Assembly (NCBI GenBank): GCA_902806415.1 | Contig: CADCWN010000161.1 | Coordinates: 1-46,141 of the forward strand | Source: an uncultured Thermomicrobiales bacterium | GTDB lineage: Bacteria > Chloroflexota > Chloroflexia > Thermomicrobiales > CADCWN01 | Length of the DNA: 46,141 bases | Reading direction: 5' to 3' | Part shown: positions 1 to 7,933 of the stretch, one piece after another | How the letters are laid out: each line of letters opens with the position of its first letter | How positions within the stretch are numbered: the stretch's first letter is position 1 | Program-made: the position numbers and the translations under genes | The notes under the pieces: generated by a model | The model's database searches: none | What the model saw: only the letters and a program-made list of their open reading frames with translations | What the model was told of the DNA's origin: nothing

Positions 1-56
1 CGTTCGGCCTCGGCCCCGCCGATCTCGACGCGATCGTGCGGGTGATGCGCGTGTGA
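1..56 (+). CDS. 3' end of an unidentified protein-coding gene (partial)
   Basis: An open frame entering from the left edge (frame beginning at base 3) reads FGLGPADLDAIVRVMRV and stops at TGA 54-56. The composition and codon use match the neighbouring genes, so it is probably the C-terminus of a real plus-strand protein, but 17 residues are too few to name a family. It is followed at once by the inverted repeat at 63-169 and converges on the flavin-reductase-fold gene on the other strand. Confidence 0.45.
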   Translation, partial: FGLGPADLDAIVRVMRV

Positions 57-62
57 GGCGTT

Positions 63-169
63 GAGTCCGTAGTCCGTAGTCCGTAGTCCGTAGAGGGTCG
101 GCGGTAAGGCAAGGTGTGCGGCTCTCCCGCAACTACTCCGGACTACGGACCACGGACTACGGACTTCCG
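63..169. repeat. Inverted repeat built of tandem TCCGTAG heptamers
   Basis: The left arm (about 65-93) holds four tandem copies of the heptamer GTCCGTA. The right arm (about 134-165) carries the complement with one variant unit (GGACCACGGAC). The arms flank a loop of about 40 nt in the gap between two convergent genes, where a long hairpin could act as a bidirectional terminator. The same heptamer recurs at 35719-35810 and 41489-41589. Confidence 0.8.
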
Positions 170-177
170 TCCCCGAC

Positions 178-801
178 TCATTTCGTCGGCCTGAACATCT
201 CGAAGATCTCGCCGAGGGTCGCGTAGTCCGCGCGATAGCCGGTGCGCATGATTGGTTGCGCGGCGGTGATGTCGAACCGCCCGTCGGTCAAGTAGCGCGG
301 ATCGATGTGGACGCCGACGACCTGGCCGAGCGCGAGGTAGCTTTCCAGAGGCTGCCCCGCGAGGTCGCGCAGGCGGACCACTTGCAGCAGCTTGCATTCG
401 AGGGCGGCCGGCGCGGCGGCCACGCGCGGCGCGGCGACGAGGCGGCAGGGGGCGGTATCCAGGCTGGCGAGCGCGAACTCATCGACGCCCGACGCGACCG
501 GCGCGGAGGTCCGGTTCATCGCCTCGGCCAGCGACCGCGAGACGAAGTTCGCCACGAACTCCCCGGTCTCCTCGGCATTGCGAACACTATCCTTGTGACC
601 CTCGCTGCTGAAGCCGATGATCGGCGGCGCGGAACTGAACGCATTGAAGAAGCTGTACGGGGCGAGGTTCACCCGACCCTGGCGGTCGCGCGTCGAGATC
701 CAGCCGATCGGGCGCGGGGCCACGATCGCCTTGAACGGATCGTGGGGGAGGCCGTGCCCAGCGTCGGGCTCGTAGAAATAGGTGTCGGCTCCTGCTGGCA
801 T
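178..801 (-). CDS. Flavin reductase-like (FMN-binding split-barrel) family protein
   Basis: The 207-residue product matches the flavin reductase-like domain family: it opens with FKAIVAPRPIGWIST, continues NLAPYSFFNAFSSAPPIIGFSS and KDSVRNAEETGEFVANFVS, and ends with the KLLQVVRLRD...ALGQVVGVHID segment typical of these split-barrel proteins. Members bind FMN and act as NAD(P)H:flavin oxidoreductases or related FMN proteins in the cytoplasm; the substrate cannot be told from sequence. The frame stays open upstream to about 1071, but ATG 801 is preferred because GGGGAG lies a few bases upstream and the family's conserved region starts close to it. It is convergent with the partial gene at 1-56 and shows no obvious operon partner. 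Confidence 0.85.
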   Translation of the reverse strand: MPAGADTYFYEPDAGHGLPHDPFKAIVAPRPIGWISTRDRQGRVNLAPYSFFNAFSSAPPIIGFSSEGHKDSVRNAEETGEFVANFVSRSLAEAMNRTSAPVASGVDEFALASLDTAPCRLVAAPRVAAAPAALECKLLQVVRLRDLAGQPLESYLALGQVVGVHIDPRYLTDGRFDITAAQPIMRTGYRADYATLGEIFEMFRPTK

Positions 802-1079
802 CGCTACTCCCCGTCGCCCACCCCGCCCGGTCCATCGACCAGCGCGGCGGACGACGCAATTATCCGGCGCGAGCCGAGTGTTGGCTGGGGCCTCCGCGGC
901 ACCCACGGTAGGCGGCGGTTCGCTGTCAGCACCATCGCTGGCGGCCCCAGTCGCCGCCAGTAGGAAACGCGCACACCACGACGGTGGCCTCGGCATTGTG
1001 CCGGGGCCACCATCATCTTGTCCAATTCGGGGAGGGGCTGGCATTGCGCCGGTGCCGCCGATCGGTCGCACCAGCCGAG

Positions 1080-1478
1080 CTACTGTCCCTCGGCGCGGAA
1101 GTGAGCACCGAGGGCGATGAGTTGCTGGCCGGTGCCGCGCAGCAACTCGGGCAGCGCACCGGGGATGGTGGTCCCGGCGTGCGGGGCGTGCAGTGCCGCC
1201 AGCGCCTCGGCGAGCAGCTTCTCGATCGCCCGCACCTTGGCGTGCGACTGGCAGAGGGCGACGCTGAGCGCCAGGCGCTCGGCCTCACTCGGCCCGGATG
1301 ATTCGGGGCTACCCGCTTCGGTGGAGTCGATCGGGCGATCGAGGGTGTCGCCGCCGGGCGCGAAGAACGGATAGGCGCGCAATTCGCGCAGGGCCGCGCA
1401 GCCGCGCTCGTCCTCCGCGGGGAGTACGAATGGCGGGACGTTCCGGGCGGGGGGCCAGGCGGGCTGCGACCGTTCCAC
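1080..1478 (-). CDS. Hypothetical protein, 132 residues
   Basis: I do not recognise a family. The product is a soluble-looking 132-residue protein with a proline-rich N-terminus (SQPAWPPARNVPPFVLP), a middle segment rich in acidic and small residues, and a predicted amphipathic helix region (SEAERLALSVALCQSHAKVRAIEKLLAEALAAL, about residues 64-96). ATG 1478 is preceded by GAGGAGAA at good Shine-Dalgarno distance, which argues it is translated. No signal peptide or membrane span is visible. It reads away from the methyltransferase gene across a 490 bp gap, and lies 278 bp upstream of the flavin-reductase-fold gene on the same strand. Confidence 0.6.
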   Translation of the reverse strand: MERSQPAWPPARNVPPFVLPAEDERGCAALRELRAYPFFAPGGDTLDRPIDSTEAGSPESSGPSEAERLALSVALCQSHAKVRAIEKLLAEALAALHAPHAGTTIPGALPELLRGTGQQLIALGAHFRAEGQ

Positions 1479-1608
1479 AGGTGTTCTCCTCGGGCCATCG
1501 ATCGGGCAGCGACATATGTACCACTATGCCTGCAATCGCGCCGAGCGTGAATGGCCTGGAAGTACCGGTCCGTCGGGACGATCGGGCTATGAGGGACGGC
1601 CCTCACCC

Positions 1609-1673
1609 CTGGCTCGCCTCGGCCTTCCCCTTCTCCCAATTCTGAAAGAGGGGGGAAGGCCGAGGCGAGCCAG
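1609..1673. repeat. 22-bp perfect hairpin in the 1479-1968 divergent gap
   Basis: Arms 1609-1630 and 1652-1673 are perfectly complementary (CTGGCTCGCCTCGGCC... on the left) around a 21-nt loop. The 490 bp between the divergent hypothetical gene (start 1478) and methyltransferase (start 1969) holds nothing else I can support: no convincing small ORF and no clear promoter pair. No T-run follows the stem on either strand, so this looks like a dispersed repeat rather than an intrinsic terminator. Confidence 0.7.
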
Positions 1674-1968
1674 TGATACTCACCCTCCCGCTTCAGGATC
1701 CTTCGCCGCCGGGGTGGCGGGGAGGGGCCACTCCGCCCTGCAACCCCACAGCCGATCGCGATCGGCGGGGCGTATCTGTCGGCCGTGTGCGATGATGAGT
1801 CATCGCCCCATCGCCGGGATGCCGTTGGCCTCGCCTGGCGCGCCGTGACGGATCGCGGCATACATTGGGATGCCCTCGGCGCGCGCATTCGGAGCGGCGA
1901 AGGGGCGTGGCGGAGAGCGGTCCGGGGCGGCGCGCGGTGTGCGCGGCGGGATGGAGAGGGGGGATGCG

Positions 1969-2775
1969 ATGGATGCTGAGGTGGCGGCGCGGAAAGCGCA
2001 GACGCGCGCCGTTTTCGAGCGGATCGCGCCGGAATATGACGCGGGCGGGCCGGGTTGCTTCGCCCACTTCGGGCGGCGGCTGGTCGAGGAGAGCGGCATC
2101 GCGCCCGGGCAGCGGGTGCTCGATGTCGCCACCGGGCGGGGCGCAGTCCTCCTCCCCGCTGCCGAGCGTGTCGGGCCGACGGGCGCGGCGGTCGGGATCG
2201 ATCTGGCCGAGGCGATGGTGCGCGCGACGCGCGACGAGGCGGCGCGGCGCGGACTGCCCGCCGAGGTGCGGGCGATGGATGCCGAGGCGCTCGACTTCCC
2301 CGACGGCGCGTTCGACCGCGTCCTCTGCGGCTTCGGTGTGATGTTCTTCCTGCGACTGGACCGCGCGCTGGGCGAGTTTCGCCGCGTGCTGAAGCCCGAT
2401 GGGTGGCTCGGCCTGTCCACCTGGCGGGTCGCGCAGGCCGATGATTTGGGGGCGACCCTCGGGCAGTTGGGGTTGTCGGGTGCTGGCGGCGACTTGCTGG
2501 GGTTCCGCGAAGCCGCCGAGTTGGCGCGCCCGCTGGAGGCGGCGGGCTTCGCCAACGTGCGCGTGTGGGAGGATACGGCGCTCTTCCGTTACGCCGATAT
2601 TGACGACTACTGGCAGACCGCGCGCGGCACCGGACTGCGGCACTGGATCGATCAGCTGGACGCCGCGCAAACCGAGCGAGCCCGCACCGCGCTGATCGAG
2701 CTCGTGCGCCCCCATCAGCGGCCCGATGGCCTCTACCTCGCGGCGACGGCGCTGTTCGCCACCGCCAGCCGCTGA
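1969..2775 (+). CDS. Class I SAM-dependent methyltransferase (UbiE/Methyltransf_11 type)
   Basis: A 268-residue cytoplasmic methyltransferase. Motif I, VLDVATGRGAVLLPAA, is at about residues 50-65. It is followed by the acidic residue that binds the SAM ribose (GIDLAEAMV), motif II/III (FDRVLCGFGVMFF) and the post-motif FRRVLKPDGWLGLSTW typical of the UbiE/Methyltransf_11 group. The N-terminal KAQTRAVFERIAPEYD is the usual lead-in of this group. The acceptor substrate cannot be inferred. ATG 1969 is chosen because GAGAGGGGGG lies just upstream; ATG 1951 and further-upstream starts lack a well-spaced site. The next gene on the same strand, the frameshifted kinase-like gene, starts 64 bp after the stop. 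Confidence 0.88.
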   Translation: MDAEVAARKAQTRAVFERIAPEYDAGGPGCFAHFGRRLVEESGIAPGQRVLDVATGRGAVLLPAAERVGPTGAAVGIDLAEAMVRATRDEAARRGLPAEVRAMDAEALDFPDGAFDRVLCGFGVMFFLRLDRALGEFRRVLKPDGWLGLSTWRVAQADDLGATLGQLGLSGAGGDLLGFREAAELARPLEAAGFANVRVWEDTALFRYADIDDYWQTARGTGLRHWIDQLDAAQTERARTALIELVRPHQRPDGLYLAATALFATASR

Positions 2776-2839
2776 GGGTCGCGTCGTATGGGGGCGACGC
2801 CGCACGTCCCCGCGCGGGCCGGGCATGGAGGGCCGGGCG

Positions 2840-3890
2840 ATGCGCTATGAGCCGCCGATCGCTCACGCGCCGTTGCTCGCCACGATCCACGCGGCGTACG
2901 GTTTACCCGCCGAGCGATTGACCTTCGTTCCGGTCGGCTACGCGGCGGCCTGCTACCGGGTCGAGCGGGCGGACGGAGCGCCGCTATTCCTCAAGTTGTG
3001 GCCGCCGCGTTGTCCGGCACGCCGCACCCGGCCTGGCGTCCGGGGAGTTTGCGGCTGACGCGCGCCCTCCACGAGCACGGCCTCCTGCCGCGCGTGCCGT
3101 ATCCCCTGACGACGCGGGAGGGGGCGTTGTGGGCGACCCATGCGGGGATACCGTTCGCCCTCTTCCCCTTCCTGCCGGGGGGGGTGCCGTCGCCGTGGAC
3201 GCCCGCCCTGCGCGACGAGTTGGCGCGGACGATCGCGGCAATCCACCGCACCACACCCGCGCTCGCCGACGTGCTGCCCCCCAAGACGGCTTCGACTTAC
3301 CGTGGGCGGCGGCATTGCGGCGCGGCCTGGCGGGCCTCGACGCGCTCGGGCCGGACGCCCGACCGGGCCTGCGCGCCCTGCGCGCCCTGGTCCTCCCCCG
3401 ACGCGACGAGATCCTGGCGCAACTGGCGCGGCTGGAAGGTTTGCGGGAGACCGTGCGGCACCTGCGCGGCCCGCTCGTCCTCTGCCACACCGACATCATT
3501 GGCGACAACCTATTGGTCGATGACCAAAGGCGGCTCAGCGTATTGGATTGGGACGAGGCGCGCGTGGCCCCGCCGGAATACGATCTCTACGAGGTCTGCG
3601 ATGGGGATTTTGCGCGCTTCCTGGCGGTCTATTGCGCCGCCGGTGGGTCCGGGCCGCTCCGTCTCGACCACTTCGCCTTCGCCCTGCTGCGCCGCGCCGT
3701 CGGCGACATGGCGGTGCGTCTGCTCAGCGTGGTGGATGAAGATCGCGCGCCGGAAGTCGAGGCCGAGGCCCTGAACGGCATCGAGGCGTGGGGCTTCGCC
3801 CGCTGGCGCGGGATCGATGCGACCCTCGCGGCGCTCGCGCCGACCCTGCGCCAGCACGACGCCCACGAACAACCATCCGCCGAAACGTGA
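2840..3890 (+). pseudogene. APH/ChoK-family phosphotransferase broken by two frameshifts
   Basis: Three overlapping frames together spell one aminoglycoside-phosphotransferase-fold protein of about 350 residues. The N-lobe (MRYEPPIAHAPLLATIHAAYG to GAPLFLKLWPP, with the ATP-binding Lys in FLKL) lies in the frame of ATG 2840. The middle (LTRALHEHGLLPRVPYPL to AIHRTTPALADVLPP) is in the next frame from about 3010. The C-lobe runs to TGA 3890 in the third frame and carries the catalytic loop CHTDIIGDNLLVD and the metal-binding LDWDEA. The second break sits at a run of six C at about 3277-3282, where a seventh C would restore the frame; the first lies between about 3000 and 3050. Both shifts equal single-base losses, so sequencing error and true decay are both possible. 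ATG 2840 has a GGAGG-like site upstream. The substrate is unknown. Confidence 0.75.
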
Positions 3891-3986
3891 TCCGGCCCGC
3901 GACTCGTTAACCTGGTGGGCGATCGGGCGGGACGCTGCGCCGGGCGGCGCGGCGCGGCGATCGGGATCAGGAAAGGACGGGCGCCG

Positions 3987-4517
3987 GTGGCGGCGAAGAC
4001 GGTCGGGGCGCGGGTGCGCGCGCCACTCGTGGCGGCGCGGCGGGCGACGCAAGGTTGGCGTGCGAGGCGGGGGGACGCTCGGCGCGCGGCGGCACCCGAA
4101 CCCGCGCGCCCGGCGAGTCTGCTGGCACACCCCCTCTTCAGCGATCTCTCCCCGAGCGAGGCGGCGATCCTCAGCGTCTTCATGTCGCGCCAGACGATCG
4201 CTGCGGGGACGGTCGTGGTGCGCCAGGGCGCGCGGGATGGCGATCTCTACCTGATCGAGGCGGGGCGGGCGGAGGTGCGGGCGCGCGACGAGGCGGGCGC
4301 GTCGCGCGCTCTGGCGATCCTGGGACCGGGCGACTTCTTCGGGGAGATCGCCTTCCTGACGGATGAGGTGCGCACGGCGGATGTCGCGGCGATCGAGCCG
4401 TTAACCGTCTTGCGCCTCGGGCGCGAGGCGTACGCCATCCTCTCCGAATTGGCGGCGGCGGAAGAGTTGGGCCGGGTCGGCGCGGCGCGAATGCGGGTCG
4501 TGGGTCGTGGGTCGTGA
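3987..4517 (+). CDS. Cyclic nucleotide-binding domain protein
   Basis: A 176-residue protein with a basic, low-complexity N-terminus and a cNMP-binding beta-roll from about residue 45. The hallmarks are HPLFSDLSPSEAAILSVF, RQTIAAGTVVVRQG, GDLYLIEAGRAEV and the phosphate-binding cassette GDFFGEIAFLTDEVRTADV. No DNA-binding helix-turn-helix follows, so it is not a CRP/FNR-type regulator; it may be a stand-alone sensor or partner protein. GTG 3987 is preferred because AGGAAAGG lies about 10 nt upstream, although the frame is open from 3915. The last residues (RMRVVGRGS) are encoded by the left arm of the heptamer inverted repeat at 4493-4610, so the C-terminus appears to have been altered by repeat insertion. 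Confidence 0.78.
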   Translation: MAAKTVGARVRAPLVAARRATQGWRARRGDARRAAAPEPARPASLLAHPLFSDLSPSEAAILSVFMSRQTIAAGTVVVRQGARDGDLYLIEAGRAEVRARDEAGASRALAILGPGDFFGEIAFLTDEVRTADVAAIEPLTVLRLGREAYAILSELAAAEELGRVGAARMRVVGRGS

Positions 4518-4610
4518 GTCGTGAGATGCTCACCAGAAGAGAGCACCTGCTATGAAGCACCGTGCCGGGGGCAGGTTCTCACGACTCACGACCCACGACC
4601 CACGACCCGC
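4493..4610. repeat. 33-bp perfect inverted repeat of GTCGTGG/GTCGTGA heptamers
   Basis: Arms 4493-4525 and 4578-4610 are exact reverse complements over 33 bp and consist of tandem GGGTCGT/GAGTCGT heptamers around a 52-nt loop. The left arm encodes the end of the cyclic-nucleotide-binding protein and its stop codon. The right arm ends two bases before the AGGAGG of the GNAT gene, so folding of the transcript could affect translation of the downstream gene. A related unit recurs at 36400-36460. Confidence 0.88.
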
Positions 4611-4622
4611 ACAGGAGGCAGC

Positions 4623-5165
4623 GTGTCAGACCCGATAACGATCGCGACCCTATCAGCGGAGGAGATGGAGGCGACGCTGCCGGAGTTGCTGGCGGTGTTG
4701 CGTGATGCCATCGCCGGCGGGGCATCGGTCGGGTTTTTACCGCCGCTCGATGACGAGGAGGGTCTGGCGTATTGGCGGGCGACGATCGCGGCGGTCGGCG
4801 GGGGGTCGCGAGTGCTGCTGGCGGCGCGGTGGGTGGGCGGGCCGATCCTGGGAACGGTGCAACTGGATCTGGCGATGCGACCCAACGGGCGGCACCGGGC
4901 CGAGGTGTCGAAGCTGCTGGTATTGCGGGCGGCGCGGCGGCAGGGCCTCGGGCGTGCGCTGATGGTGGCGCTCGAAGCGGAGGCGCGCCGGATCGGCCGC
5001 ACGACGCTCATCCTCGACACGCGCCAGGGCGATCCGTCGGAACTCCTCTACGCGCGCCTCGGCTACCGACTCACCGGGGTTGTGCCGCAGTACGCGCGCA
5101 GCGCCGATGGGACGCTTGACGCGACGGCGTTTTATCACAAGCTGCTGCCGGGCGAGGAGGGGTGA
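4623..5165 (+). CDS. GNAT family N-acetyltransferase
   Basis: A 180-residue GCN5-related acetyltransferase. The fold is visible as LLAARWVGGPILGTVQLDLAM (beta 2-3), KLLVLRAARRQGLGRALM (beta 4 and the acetyl-CoA pyrophosphate loop, with the signature RRQGLG) and TTLILDTRQGDPSELLYARLGYRLTG (C-terminal half). It would transfer an acetyl group from acetyl-CoA to an unknown amine. GTG 4623 is selected because AGGAGG at 4613-4618 is ideally placed; an in-frame upstream extension to 4521 would translate the repeat arm. It lies downstream of the cyclic-nucleotide-binding protein with only the inverted repeat between, so the two may be co-transcribed. Confidence 0.88.
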   Translation: MSDPITIATLSAEEMEATLPELLAVLRDAIAGGASVGFLPPLDDEEGLAYWRATIAAVGGGSRVLLAARWVGGPILGTVQLDLAMRPNGRHRAEVSKLLVLRAARRQGLGRALMVALEAEARRIGRTTLILDTRQGDPSELLYARLGYRLTGVVPQYARSADGTLDATAFYHKLLPGEEG

Positions 5166-5166
5166 C

Positions 5167-5316
5167 GAGTGGGCCAGTAGGCGAGTGGGCCAGTAGGCGC
5201 GCGGCGGATAAATGCTGAGGTGGGGATGTAGGGGCGTATTGCATACGCCCGCCCGTCGTCCTACCACGGCGGTTTGTAGAAACCTAGGCGTAGGGGCGTA
5301 TGCAATACGCCCCTAC
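5167..5316. repeat. Tandem GTGGGCCAGTAGGCGA units plus a pair of REP-like palindromes
   Basis: Immediately after the GNAT stop, 5168-5200 repeats GAGTGGGCCAGTAGGC twice. Two REP-like palindromes follow: 5227-5250 (core GGGGCGTATTGCATACGCCC) and 5290-5316, the latter a clean hairpin GTAGGGGCGTA/TACGCCCCTAC with a 5-nt loop. The gap 5166-5417 separates convergent genes and holds no credible ORF. Similar pairs occur at 11935-12027 and 17972-18069. Confidence 0.8.
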
Positions 5317-5417
5317 CTCCGACCGCAATGCCTCGCCTCAGAGTCCCATGCCCCCCTCTCCTCCTCCCCGTATCTCTCCGTGTCTCCAGGTCTCCTGTTC
5401 CTTCCCTCACGCGGCAC

Positions 5418-6662
5418 TCACTCGCTCACGCCGTCTCGCTGCCGTTCGAGAAAGCGGCGCTCGGCGGGATTGACCGTGAGGTCGCGGGCGCGGGCGTAGG
5501 CGTCGCGGGCGGCGTGGGCGAGGGGATAGCGGTCGAGGGCCGGTTCGGTGAGCAAGCGCTCGACCTCAGCCAGAGCCTCCGCCACGCCGACCACCTCGGC
5601 GAGGGCGACGGCGCGATTGAGCAGGACGACCGGGGAGGGATCGACGCGGGCGAGGCTGTCGTAGGCGGTCAGGATACGCCGCCAATCGGTGTCGGCATGG
5701 GTGGGGGCGAGGGCGTGGCAGGCGGCGATCTCGGCCTGGAGATGATAGGAAGTCAACCGGTCCCCCGAGGCGGCGCGGCGTAGGGTCCGCAACCCAGCGA
5801 CGATCAGGCGACCGTCCCAGCGGGCGCGATCCTGCGCCGCGAGGGTGAGGAGGTCGCCCCCTGCGTCGGTGCGGGCCGGGAGGCGCGACGCCTGGAGGAG
5901 GATCAGCCCGAGCAGCGCGTGGACGCGGGGGGTGTCGCCGACCGGGGCGTCGGCGAGGATCGAGCAGAGGCGGATCGCCTCGGCGCAGAGATCGTGGCGC
6001 GTGAGGCCGGGGCCGCTGTGCGCGGTGTAGCCCTCGTTGAACAGGAGATAGAGGACGGCGAGGACCGCGTCGAGCCGCGCCGGGAGTTCGTCCGCTGCGG
6101 GGAGGGCGAACGAGAGATCGCGCTCGCGGATGGTGCGCTTCGCCCGGACGAGGCGCTGGGCGATCGTCGGCGCGGGGACGAGGAAGGCGCGGGCGATCTC
6201 CGGCACGCCGAAACCGGCGAGGGTCTTGAGGGTGAGGGCGATCTGCGCCTCGCGCGGCAGGGCGGGGTGGCAGCAGCCGAAGATCAGGCACAGTTGATCG
6301 TCGCGCAGACGATCATCGCGCTCGTCGGTATCGAGCGCCGTCTCCGAGCCGGGGAAGGTCTCGGCCAGTTGACCGGCCAGGAGATCCACCTTGCTCGCCA
6401 GCGTCCGCTCGCGACGGAGGGCGTCGAGCGCGGCGTTGCGCGCGACGCGAAAGAGCCAGCCGGTCGGATTGATCGGCAGGCCGTGATACGACCACTGGCC
6501 GAGCGCCTTTAGCAACGTCTCCTGCACGACATCCTCGATCAGGTCGAGGTACTGGGGGCCGAAGATGCGCGTGAGGGTGGCGACCAATTGGCCGTAGTTG
6601 CGCCGGAAGAGGCCGTCGAGCGGCTCGGCGACGAGCGCTGCTTGTTGAGGGACTGATTGCAT
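5418..6662 (-). CDS. ECF RNA polymerase sigma factor, ECF42-type with C-terminal TPR-like extension
   Basis: A 414-residue sigma factor, about twice the size of a minimal ECF. Sigma region 2 is at about residues 15-95 (LDGLFRRNYGQLVATLTRIFG, DVVQETLLKALGQW, RNAALDALRRE). Region 4 is at about 120-180 (RLRDDQLCLIFGCCHPALPREAQIALTLKTLAGFGVPEIARAFLVPAPTIAQRLVRAKRTIRE). The rest is a long helical domain (LFNEGYTAHSG, DPSPVVLLNRAVALAEVVG, YPLAHAARDAYARARDLTVNPAERRFLERQ), the arrangement of the ECF42 group. That group is genomically linked to DGPF (YCII-related) proteins, and such a gene lies 156 bp upstream on the same strand. ATG 6662 is preceded by GAGGAG at about 7 nt. No anti-sigma factor is seen, as is usual for this group. 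Confidence 0.9.
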   Translation of the reverse strand: MQSVPQQAALVAEPLDGLFRRNYGQLVATLTRIFGPQYLDLIEDVVQETLLKALGQWSYHGLPINPTGWLFRVARNAALDALRRERTLASKVDLLAGQLAETFPGSETALDTDERDDRLRDDQLCLIFGCCHPALPREAQIALTLKTLAGFGVPEIARAFLVPAPTIAQRLVRAKRTIRERDLSFALPAADELPARLDAVLAVLYLLFNEGYTAHSGPGLTRHDLCAEAIRLCSILADAPVGDTPRVHALLGLILLQASRLPARTDAGGDLLTLAAQDRARWDGRLIVAGLRTLRRAASGDRLTSYHLQAEIAACHALAPTHADTDWRRILTAYDSLARVDPSPVVLLNRAVALAEVVGVAEALAEVERLLTEPALDRYPLAHAARDAYARARDLTVNPAERRFLERQRDGVSE

Positions 6663-6731
6663 ACGCGGCTCCTCGGCTGCTGCGAGACAGGACGCTCCCG
6701 ATTCGGTAGAGCTAATCGCGCAAAACGGAGG

Positions 6732-6780
6732 GCAACGCGGTCGGGCGTAGGCAATACGCCCCTACGCCCGACCGCGTTGC
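6732..6780. repeat. 20-bp perfect hairpin with REP core
   Basis: Arms 6732-6751 and 6761-6780 pair perfectly over 20 bp (GCAACGCGGTCGGGCGTAGG on the left) around a 9-nt loop. The stem lies between the DGPF gene and the sigma factor gene, both on the minus strand. It could reduce read-through between them or shape a processed mRNA end. The inner GGGCGTAGGCAATACGCCC relates it to the REP-like family. Confidence 0.8.
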
Positions 6781-6818
6781 TTTACCGTAACTACTCTACT
6801 CGCCCACGCGCCCGCTCG

Positions 6819-7163
6819 TTATTGATGCAATATCGCGCGGAGATCGACGCAGCCGCCGTGGCGGAGGACAGGACAACCCTTGGCGATCTCGGCGGCCTCG
6901 GTCGCATCGGCGGCGGAGATGAGGTAGAAGCCGCCGATATTCTCCTTTGTCTCGGCGAAGGGGCCATCCACCAGCAGGTCGCCGCCACGCTCGCGAATCA
7001 CCTGGCCGCCGGGATGCAACTGCTCCGAGGCGAGCAGTCGACCGGCGGAACGCAGTTCGTCGGTCCAGGTGAAGTAGCGTCCCATCTCGATTTCCATCTG
7101 TTCCGGGGTGAAACTGCCCCAGGCATCGTCGCCGCCACGGATGAGCAAGAGGAATTGGGCCAT
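6819..7163 (-). CDS. DGPF-domain (YCII-related) protein
   Basis: A 114-residue protein with the fold of YCII-related proteins: MAQFLLLIRGGDDAW at the start, the name-giving motif VDGPFAETKENIGGFYLI at about residues 65-82, and a C-terminal ATEAAEIAKGCPVLRHGG. DGPF proteins are small ferredoxin-like-fold proteins of unknown biochemistry that are almost always encoded next to ECF sigma factors, and are thought to act in the same regulatory pathway. ATG 7163 has AAGGAGG at an ideal distance; a longer upstream reading frame is not supported. It precedes the ECF42 gene on the same strand, consistent with a shared transcript or shared control. Confidence 0.9.
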   Translation of the reverse strand: MAQFLLLIRGGDDAWGSFTPEQMEIEMGRYFTWTDELRSAGRLLASEQLHPGGQVIRERGGDLLVDGPFAETKENIGGFYLISAADATEAAEIAKGCPVLRHGGCVDLRAILHQ

Positions 7164-7342
7164 CGTCTGCCTCCTTCGAGGTGCTAGCGGGGCGGGCACC
7201 CTGTTGCGCCCGCCGTCATCAGGAAGACGATCGGCACCGCGAAAAATCGACATAGCGGAATCGTGGGGGACGGAGCAGGAGGTGCGGAGACCTGGAGGAG
7301 CGTCGAATACGTGATGGAGTAGAAGAAAGGCGGGGCGGTAGG

Positions 7343-7376
7343 GGGGGAGGGGCGTATGGCAATACGCCCCTCCCCC
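7343..7376. repeat. 15-bp hairpin with REP-like core, downstream of the receiver gene
   Basis: GGGGGAGGGGCGTAT (7343-7357) pairs exactly with 7362-7376 around a 4-nt loop. On the minus strand it lies 52 bp past the stop of the receiver-domain gene and ahead of the DGPF gene, so it could serve as that gene's transcription end. There is no T-tract, so an intrinsic terminator is not proved. Confidence 0.75.
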
Positions 7377-7428
7377 GATCACCCTGCCCGCCCCCTCCGT
7401 GACCCCGTGTCTTCTGTCCCGCTTCACC

Positions 7429-7788
7429 TCACGATTCGCTACGCGGCAAGAATTCGGCGACCAGGGCCAGCATCTGGTCGAGGTCGAATGGCTTGGGCAT
7501 GAAGGCGACGGGCGGTGGCGGGGTCGGTTCGGGGGTGACGGCGCTCATCAGGATGACCGGGAGGGCGAGCGCGGGGTGATCGTGCAGATGGGCGATCAGT
7601 TGAAGGCCGCTCAGGCGCGGCATCATGTTGTCGGTCAGGAGGAGGTCGGGGTGTTCACGCTCGATCAGCGCCAGGGCATCGGCACCGTTGTAGGCGAGTA
7701 GCACGCGATAACCGACCTCTTCGAGGAGATCGGCGAGGAGTTCGGCGATCGGCGCTTCGTCATCGGCGACGAGGATTGTCGCGACCAT
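7429..7788 (-). CDS. Stand-alone response-regulator receiver domain (CheY-like)
   Basis: A 119-residue single-domain receiver. The acidic pair D9-D10 (ILVADDEAP), phospho-acceptor D53 (LLLTDNMMPRLSG), S82 (ILMSAV) and K99 (FMPKPFD) are all present, so it should be phosphorylated by a histidine kinase. There is no output domain. A proline-rich insertion (TPEPTPPPPVAF) lies between S82 and K99 where CheY proteins have a short loop. ATG 7788 is taken because the receiver begins exactly there, with GGGAG and AAGG upstream; the open frame further upstream has no similarity. No kinase is adjacent, so its partner is elsewhere. The nearest gene on the same strand is the DinB gene 145 bp upstream. Confidence 0.9.
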   Translation of the reverse strand: MVATILVADDEAPIAELLADLLEEVGYRVLLAYNGADALALIEREHPDLLLTDNMMPRLSGLQLIAHLHDHPALALPVILMSAVTPEPTPPPPVAFMPKPFDLDQMLALVAEFLPRSES

Positions 7789-7933
7789 GCAAGCCTTGCT
7801 CCCGATGCTGCTGCGGGCGCCCCGGCGTTGAGCGGAGGCTGCCGCGAATGCGCACCGCACCTTGTCCGGTCCGGCGCAAGAGGCGGGCCATCGCCCCGTT
7901 CGTGCGCGGACCCGCCCGGCAATATTGGGCGGA

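Noticed and set aside
63-169. Regularly spaced short repeats as a possible CRISPR array
   Set aside because: Units are 7 nt with no spacers, arranged as inverted arms; no cas gene is in the window.
1013-2890. 625-codon minus-strand frame across the methyltransferase gene and its upstream gap
   Set aside because: The translation is an Arg/Pro/Ala/Ser-rich mix typical of out-of-frame GC-rich DNA, and the true methyltransferase motifs lie on the plus strand.
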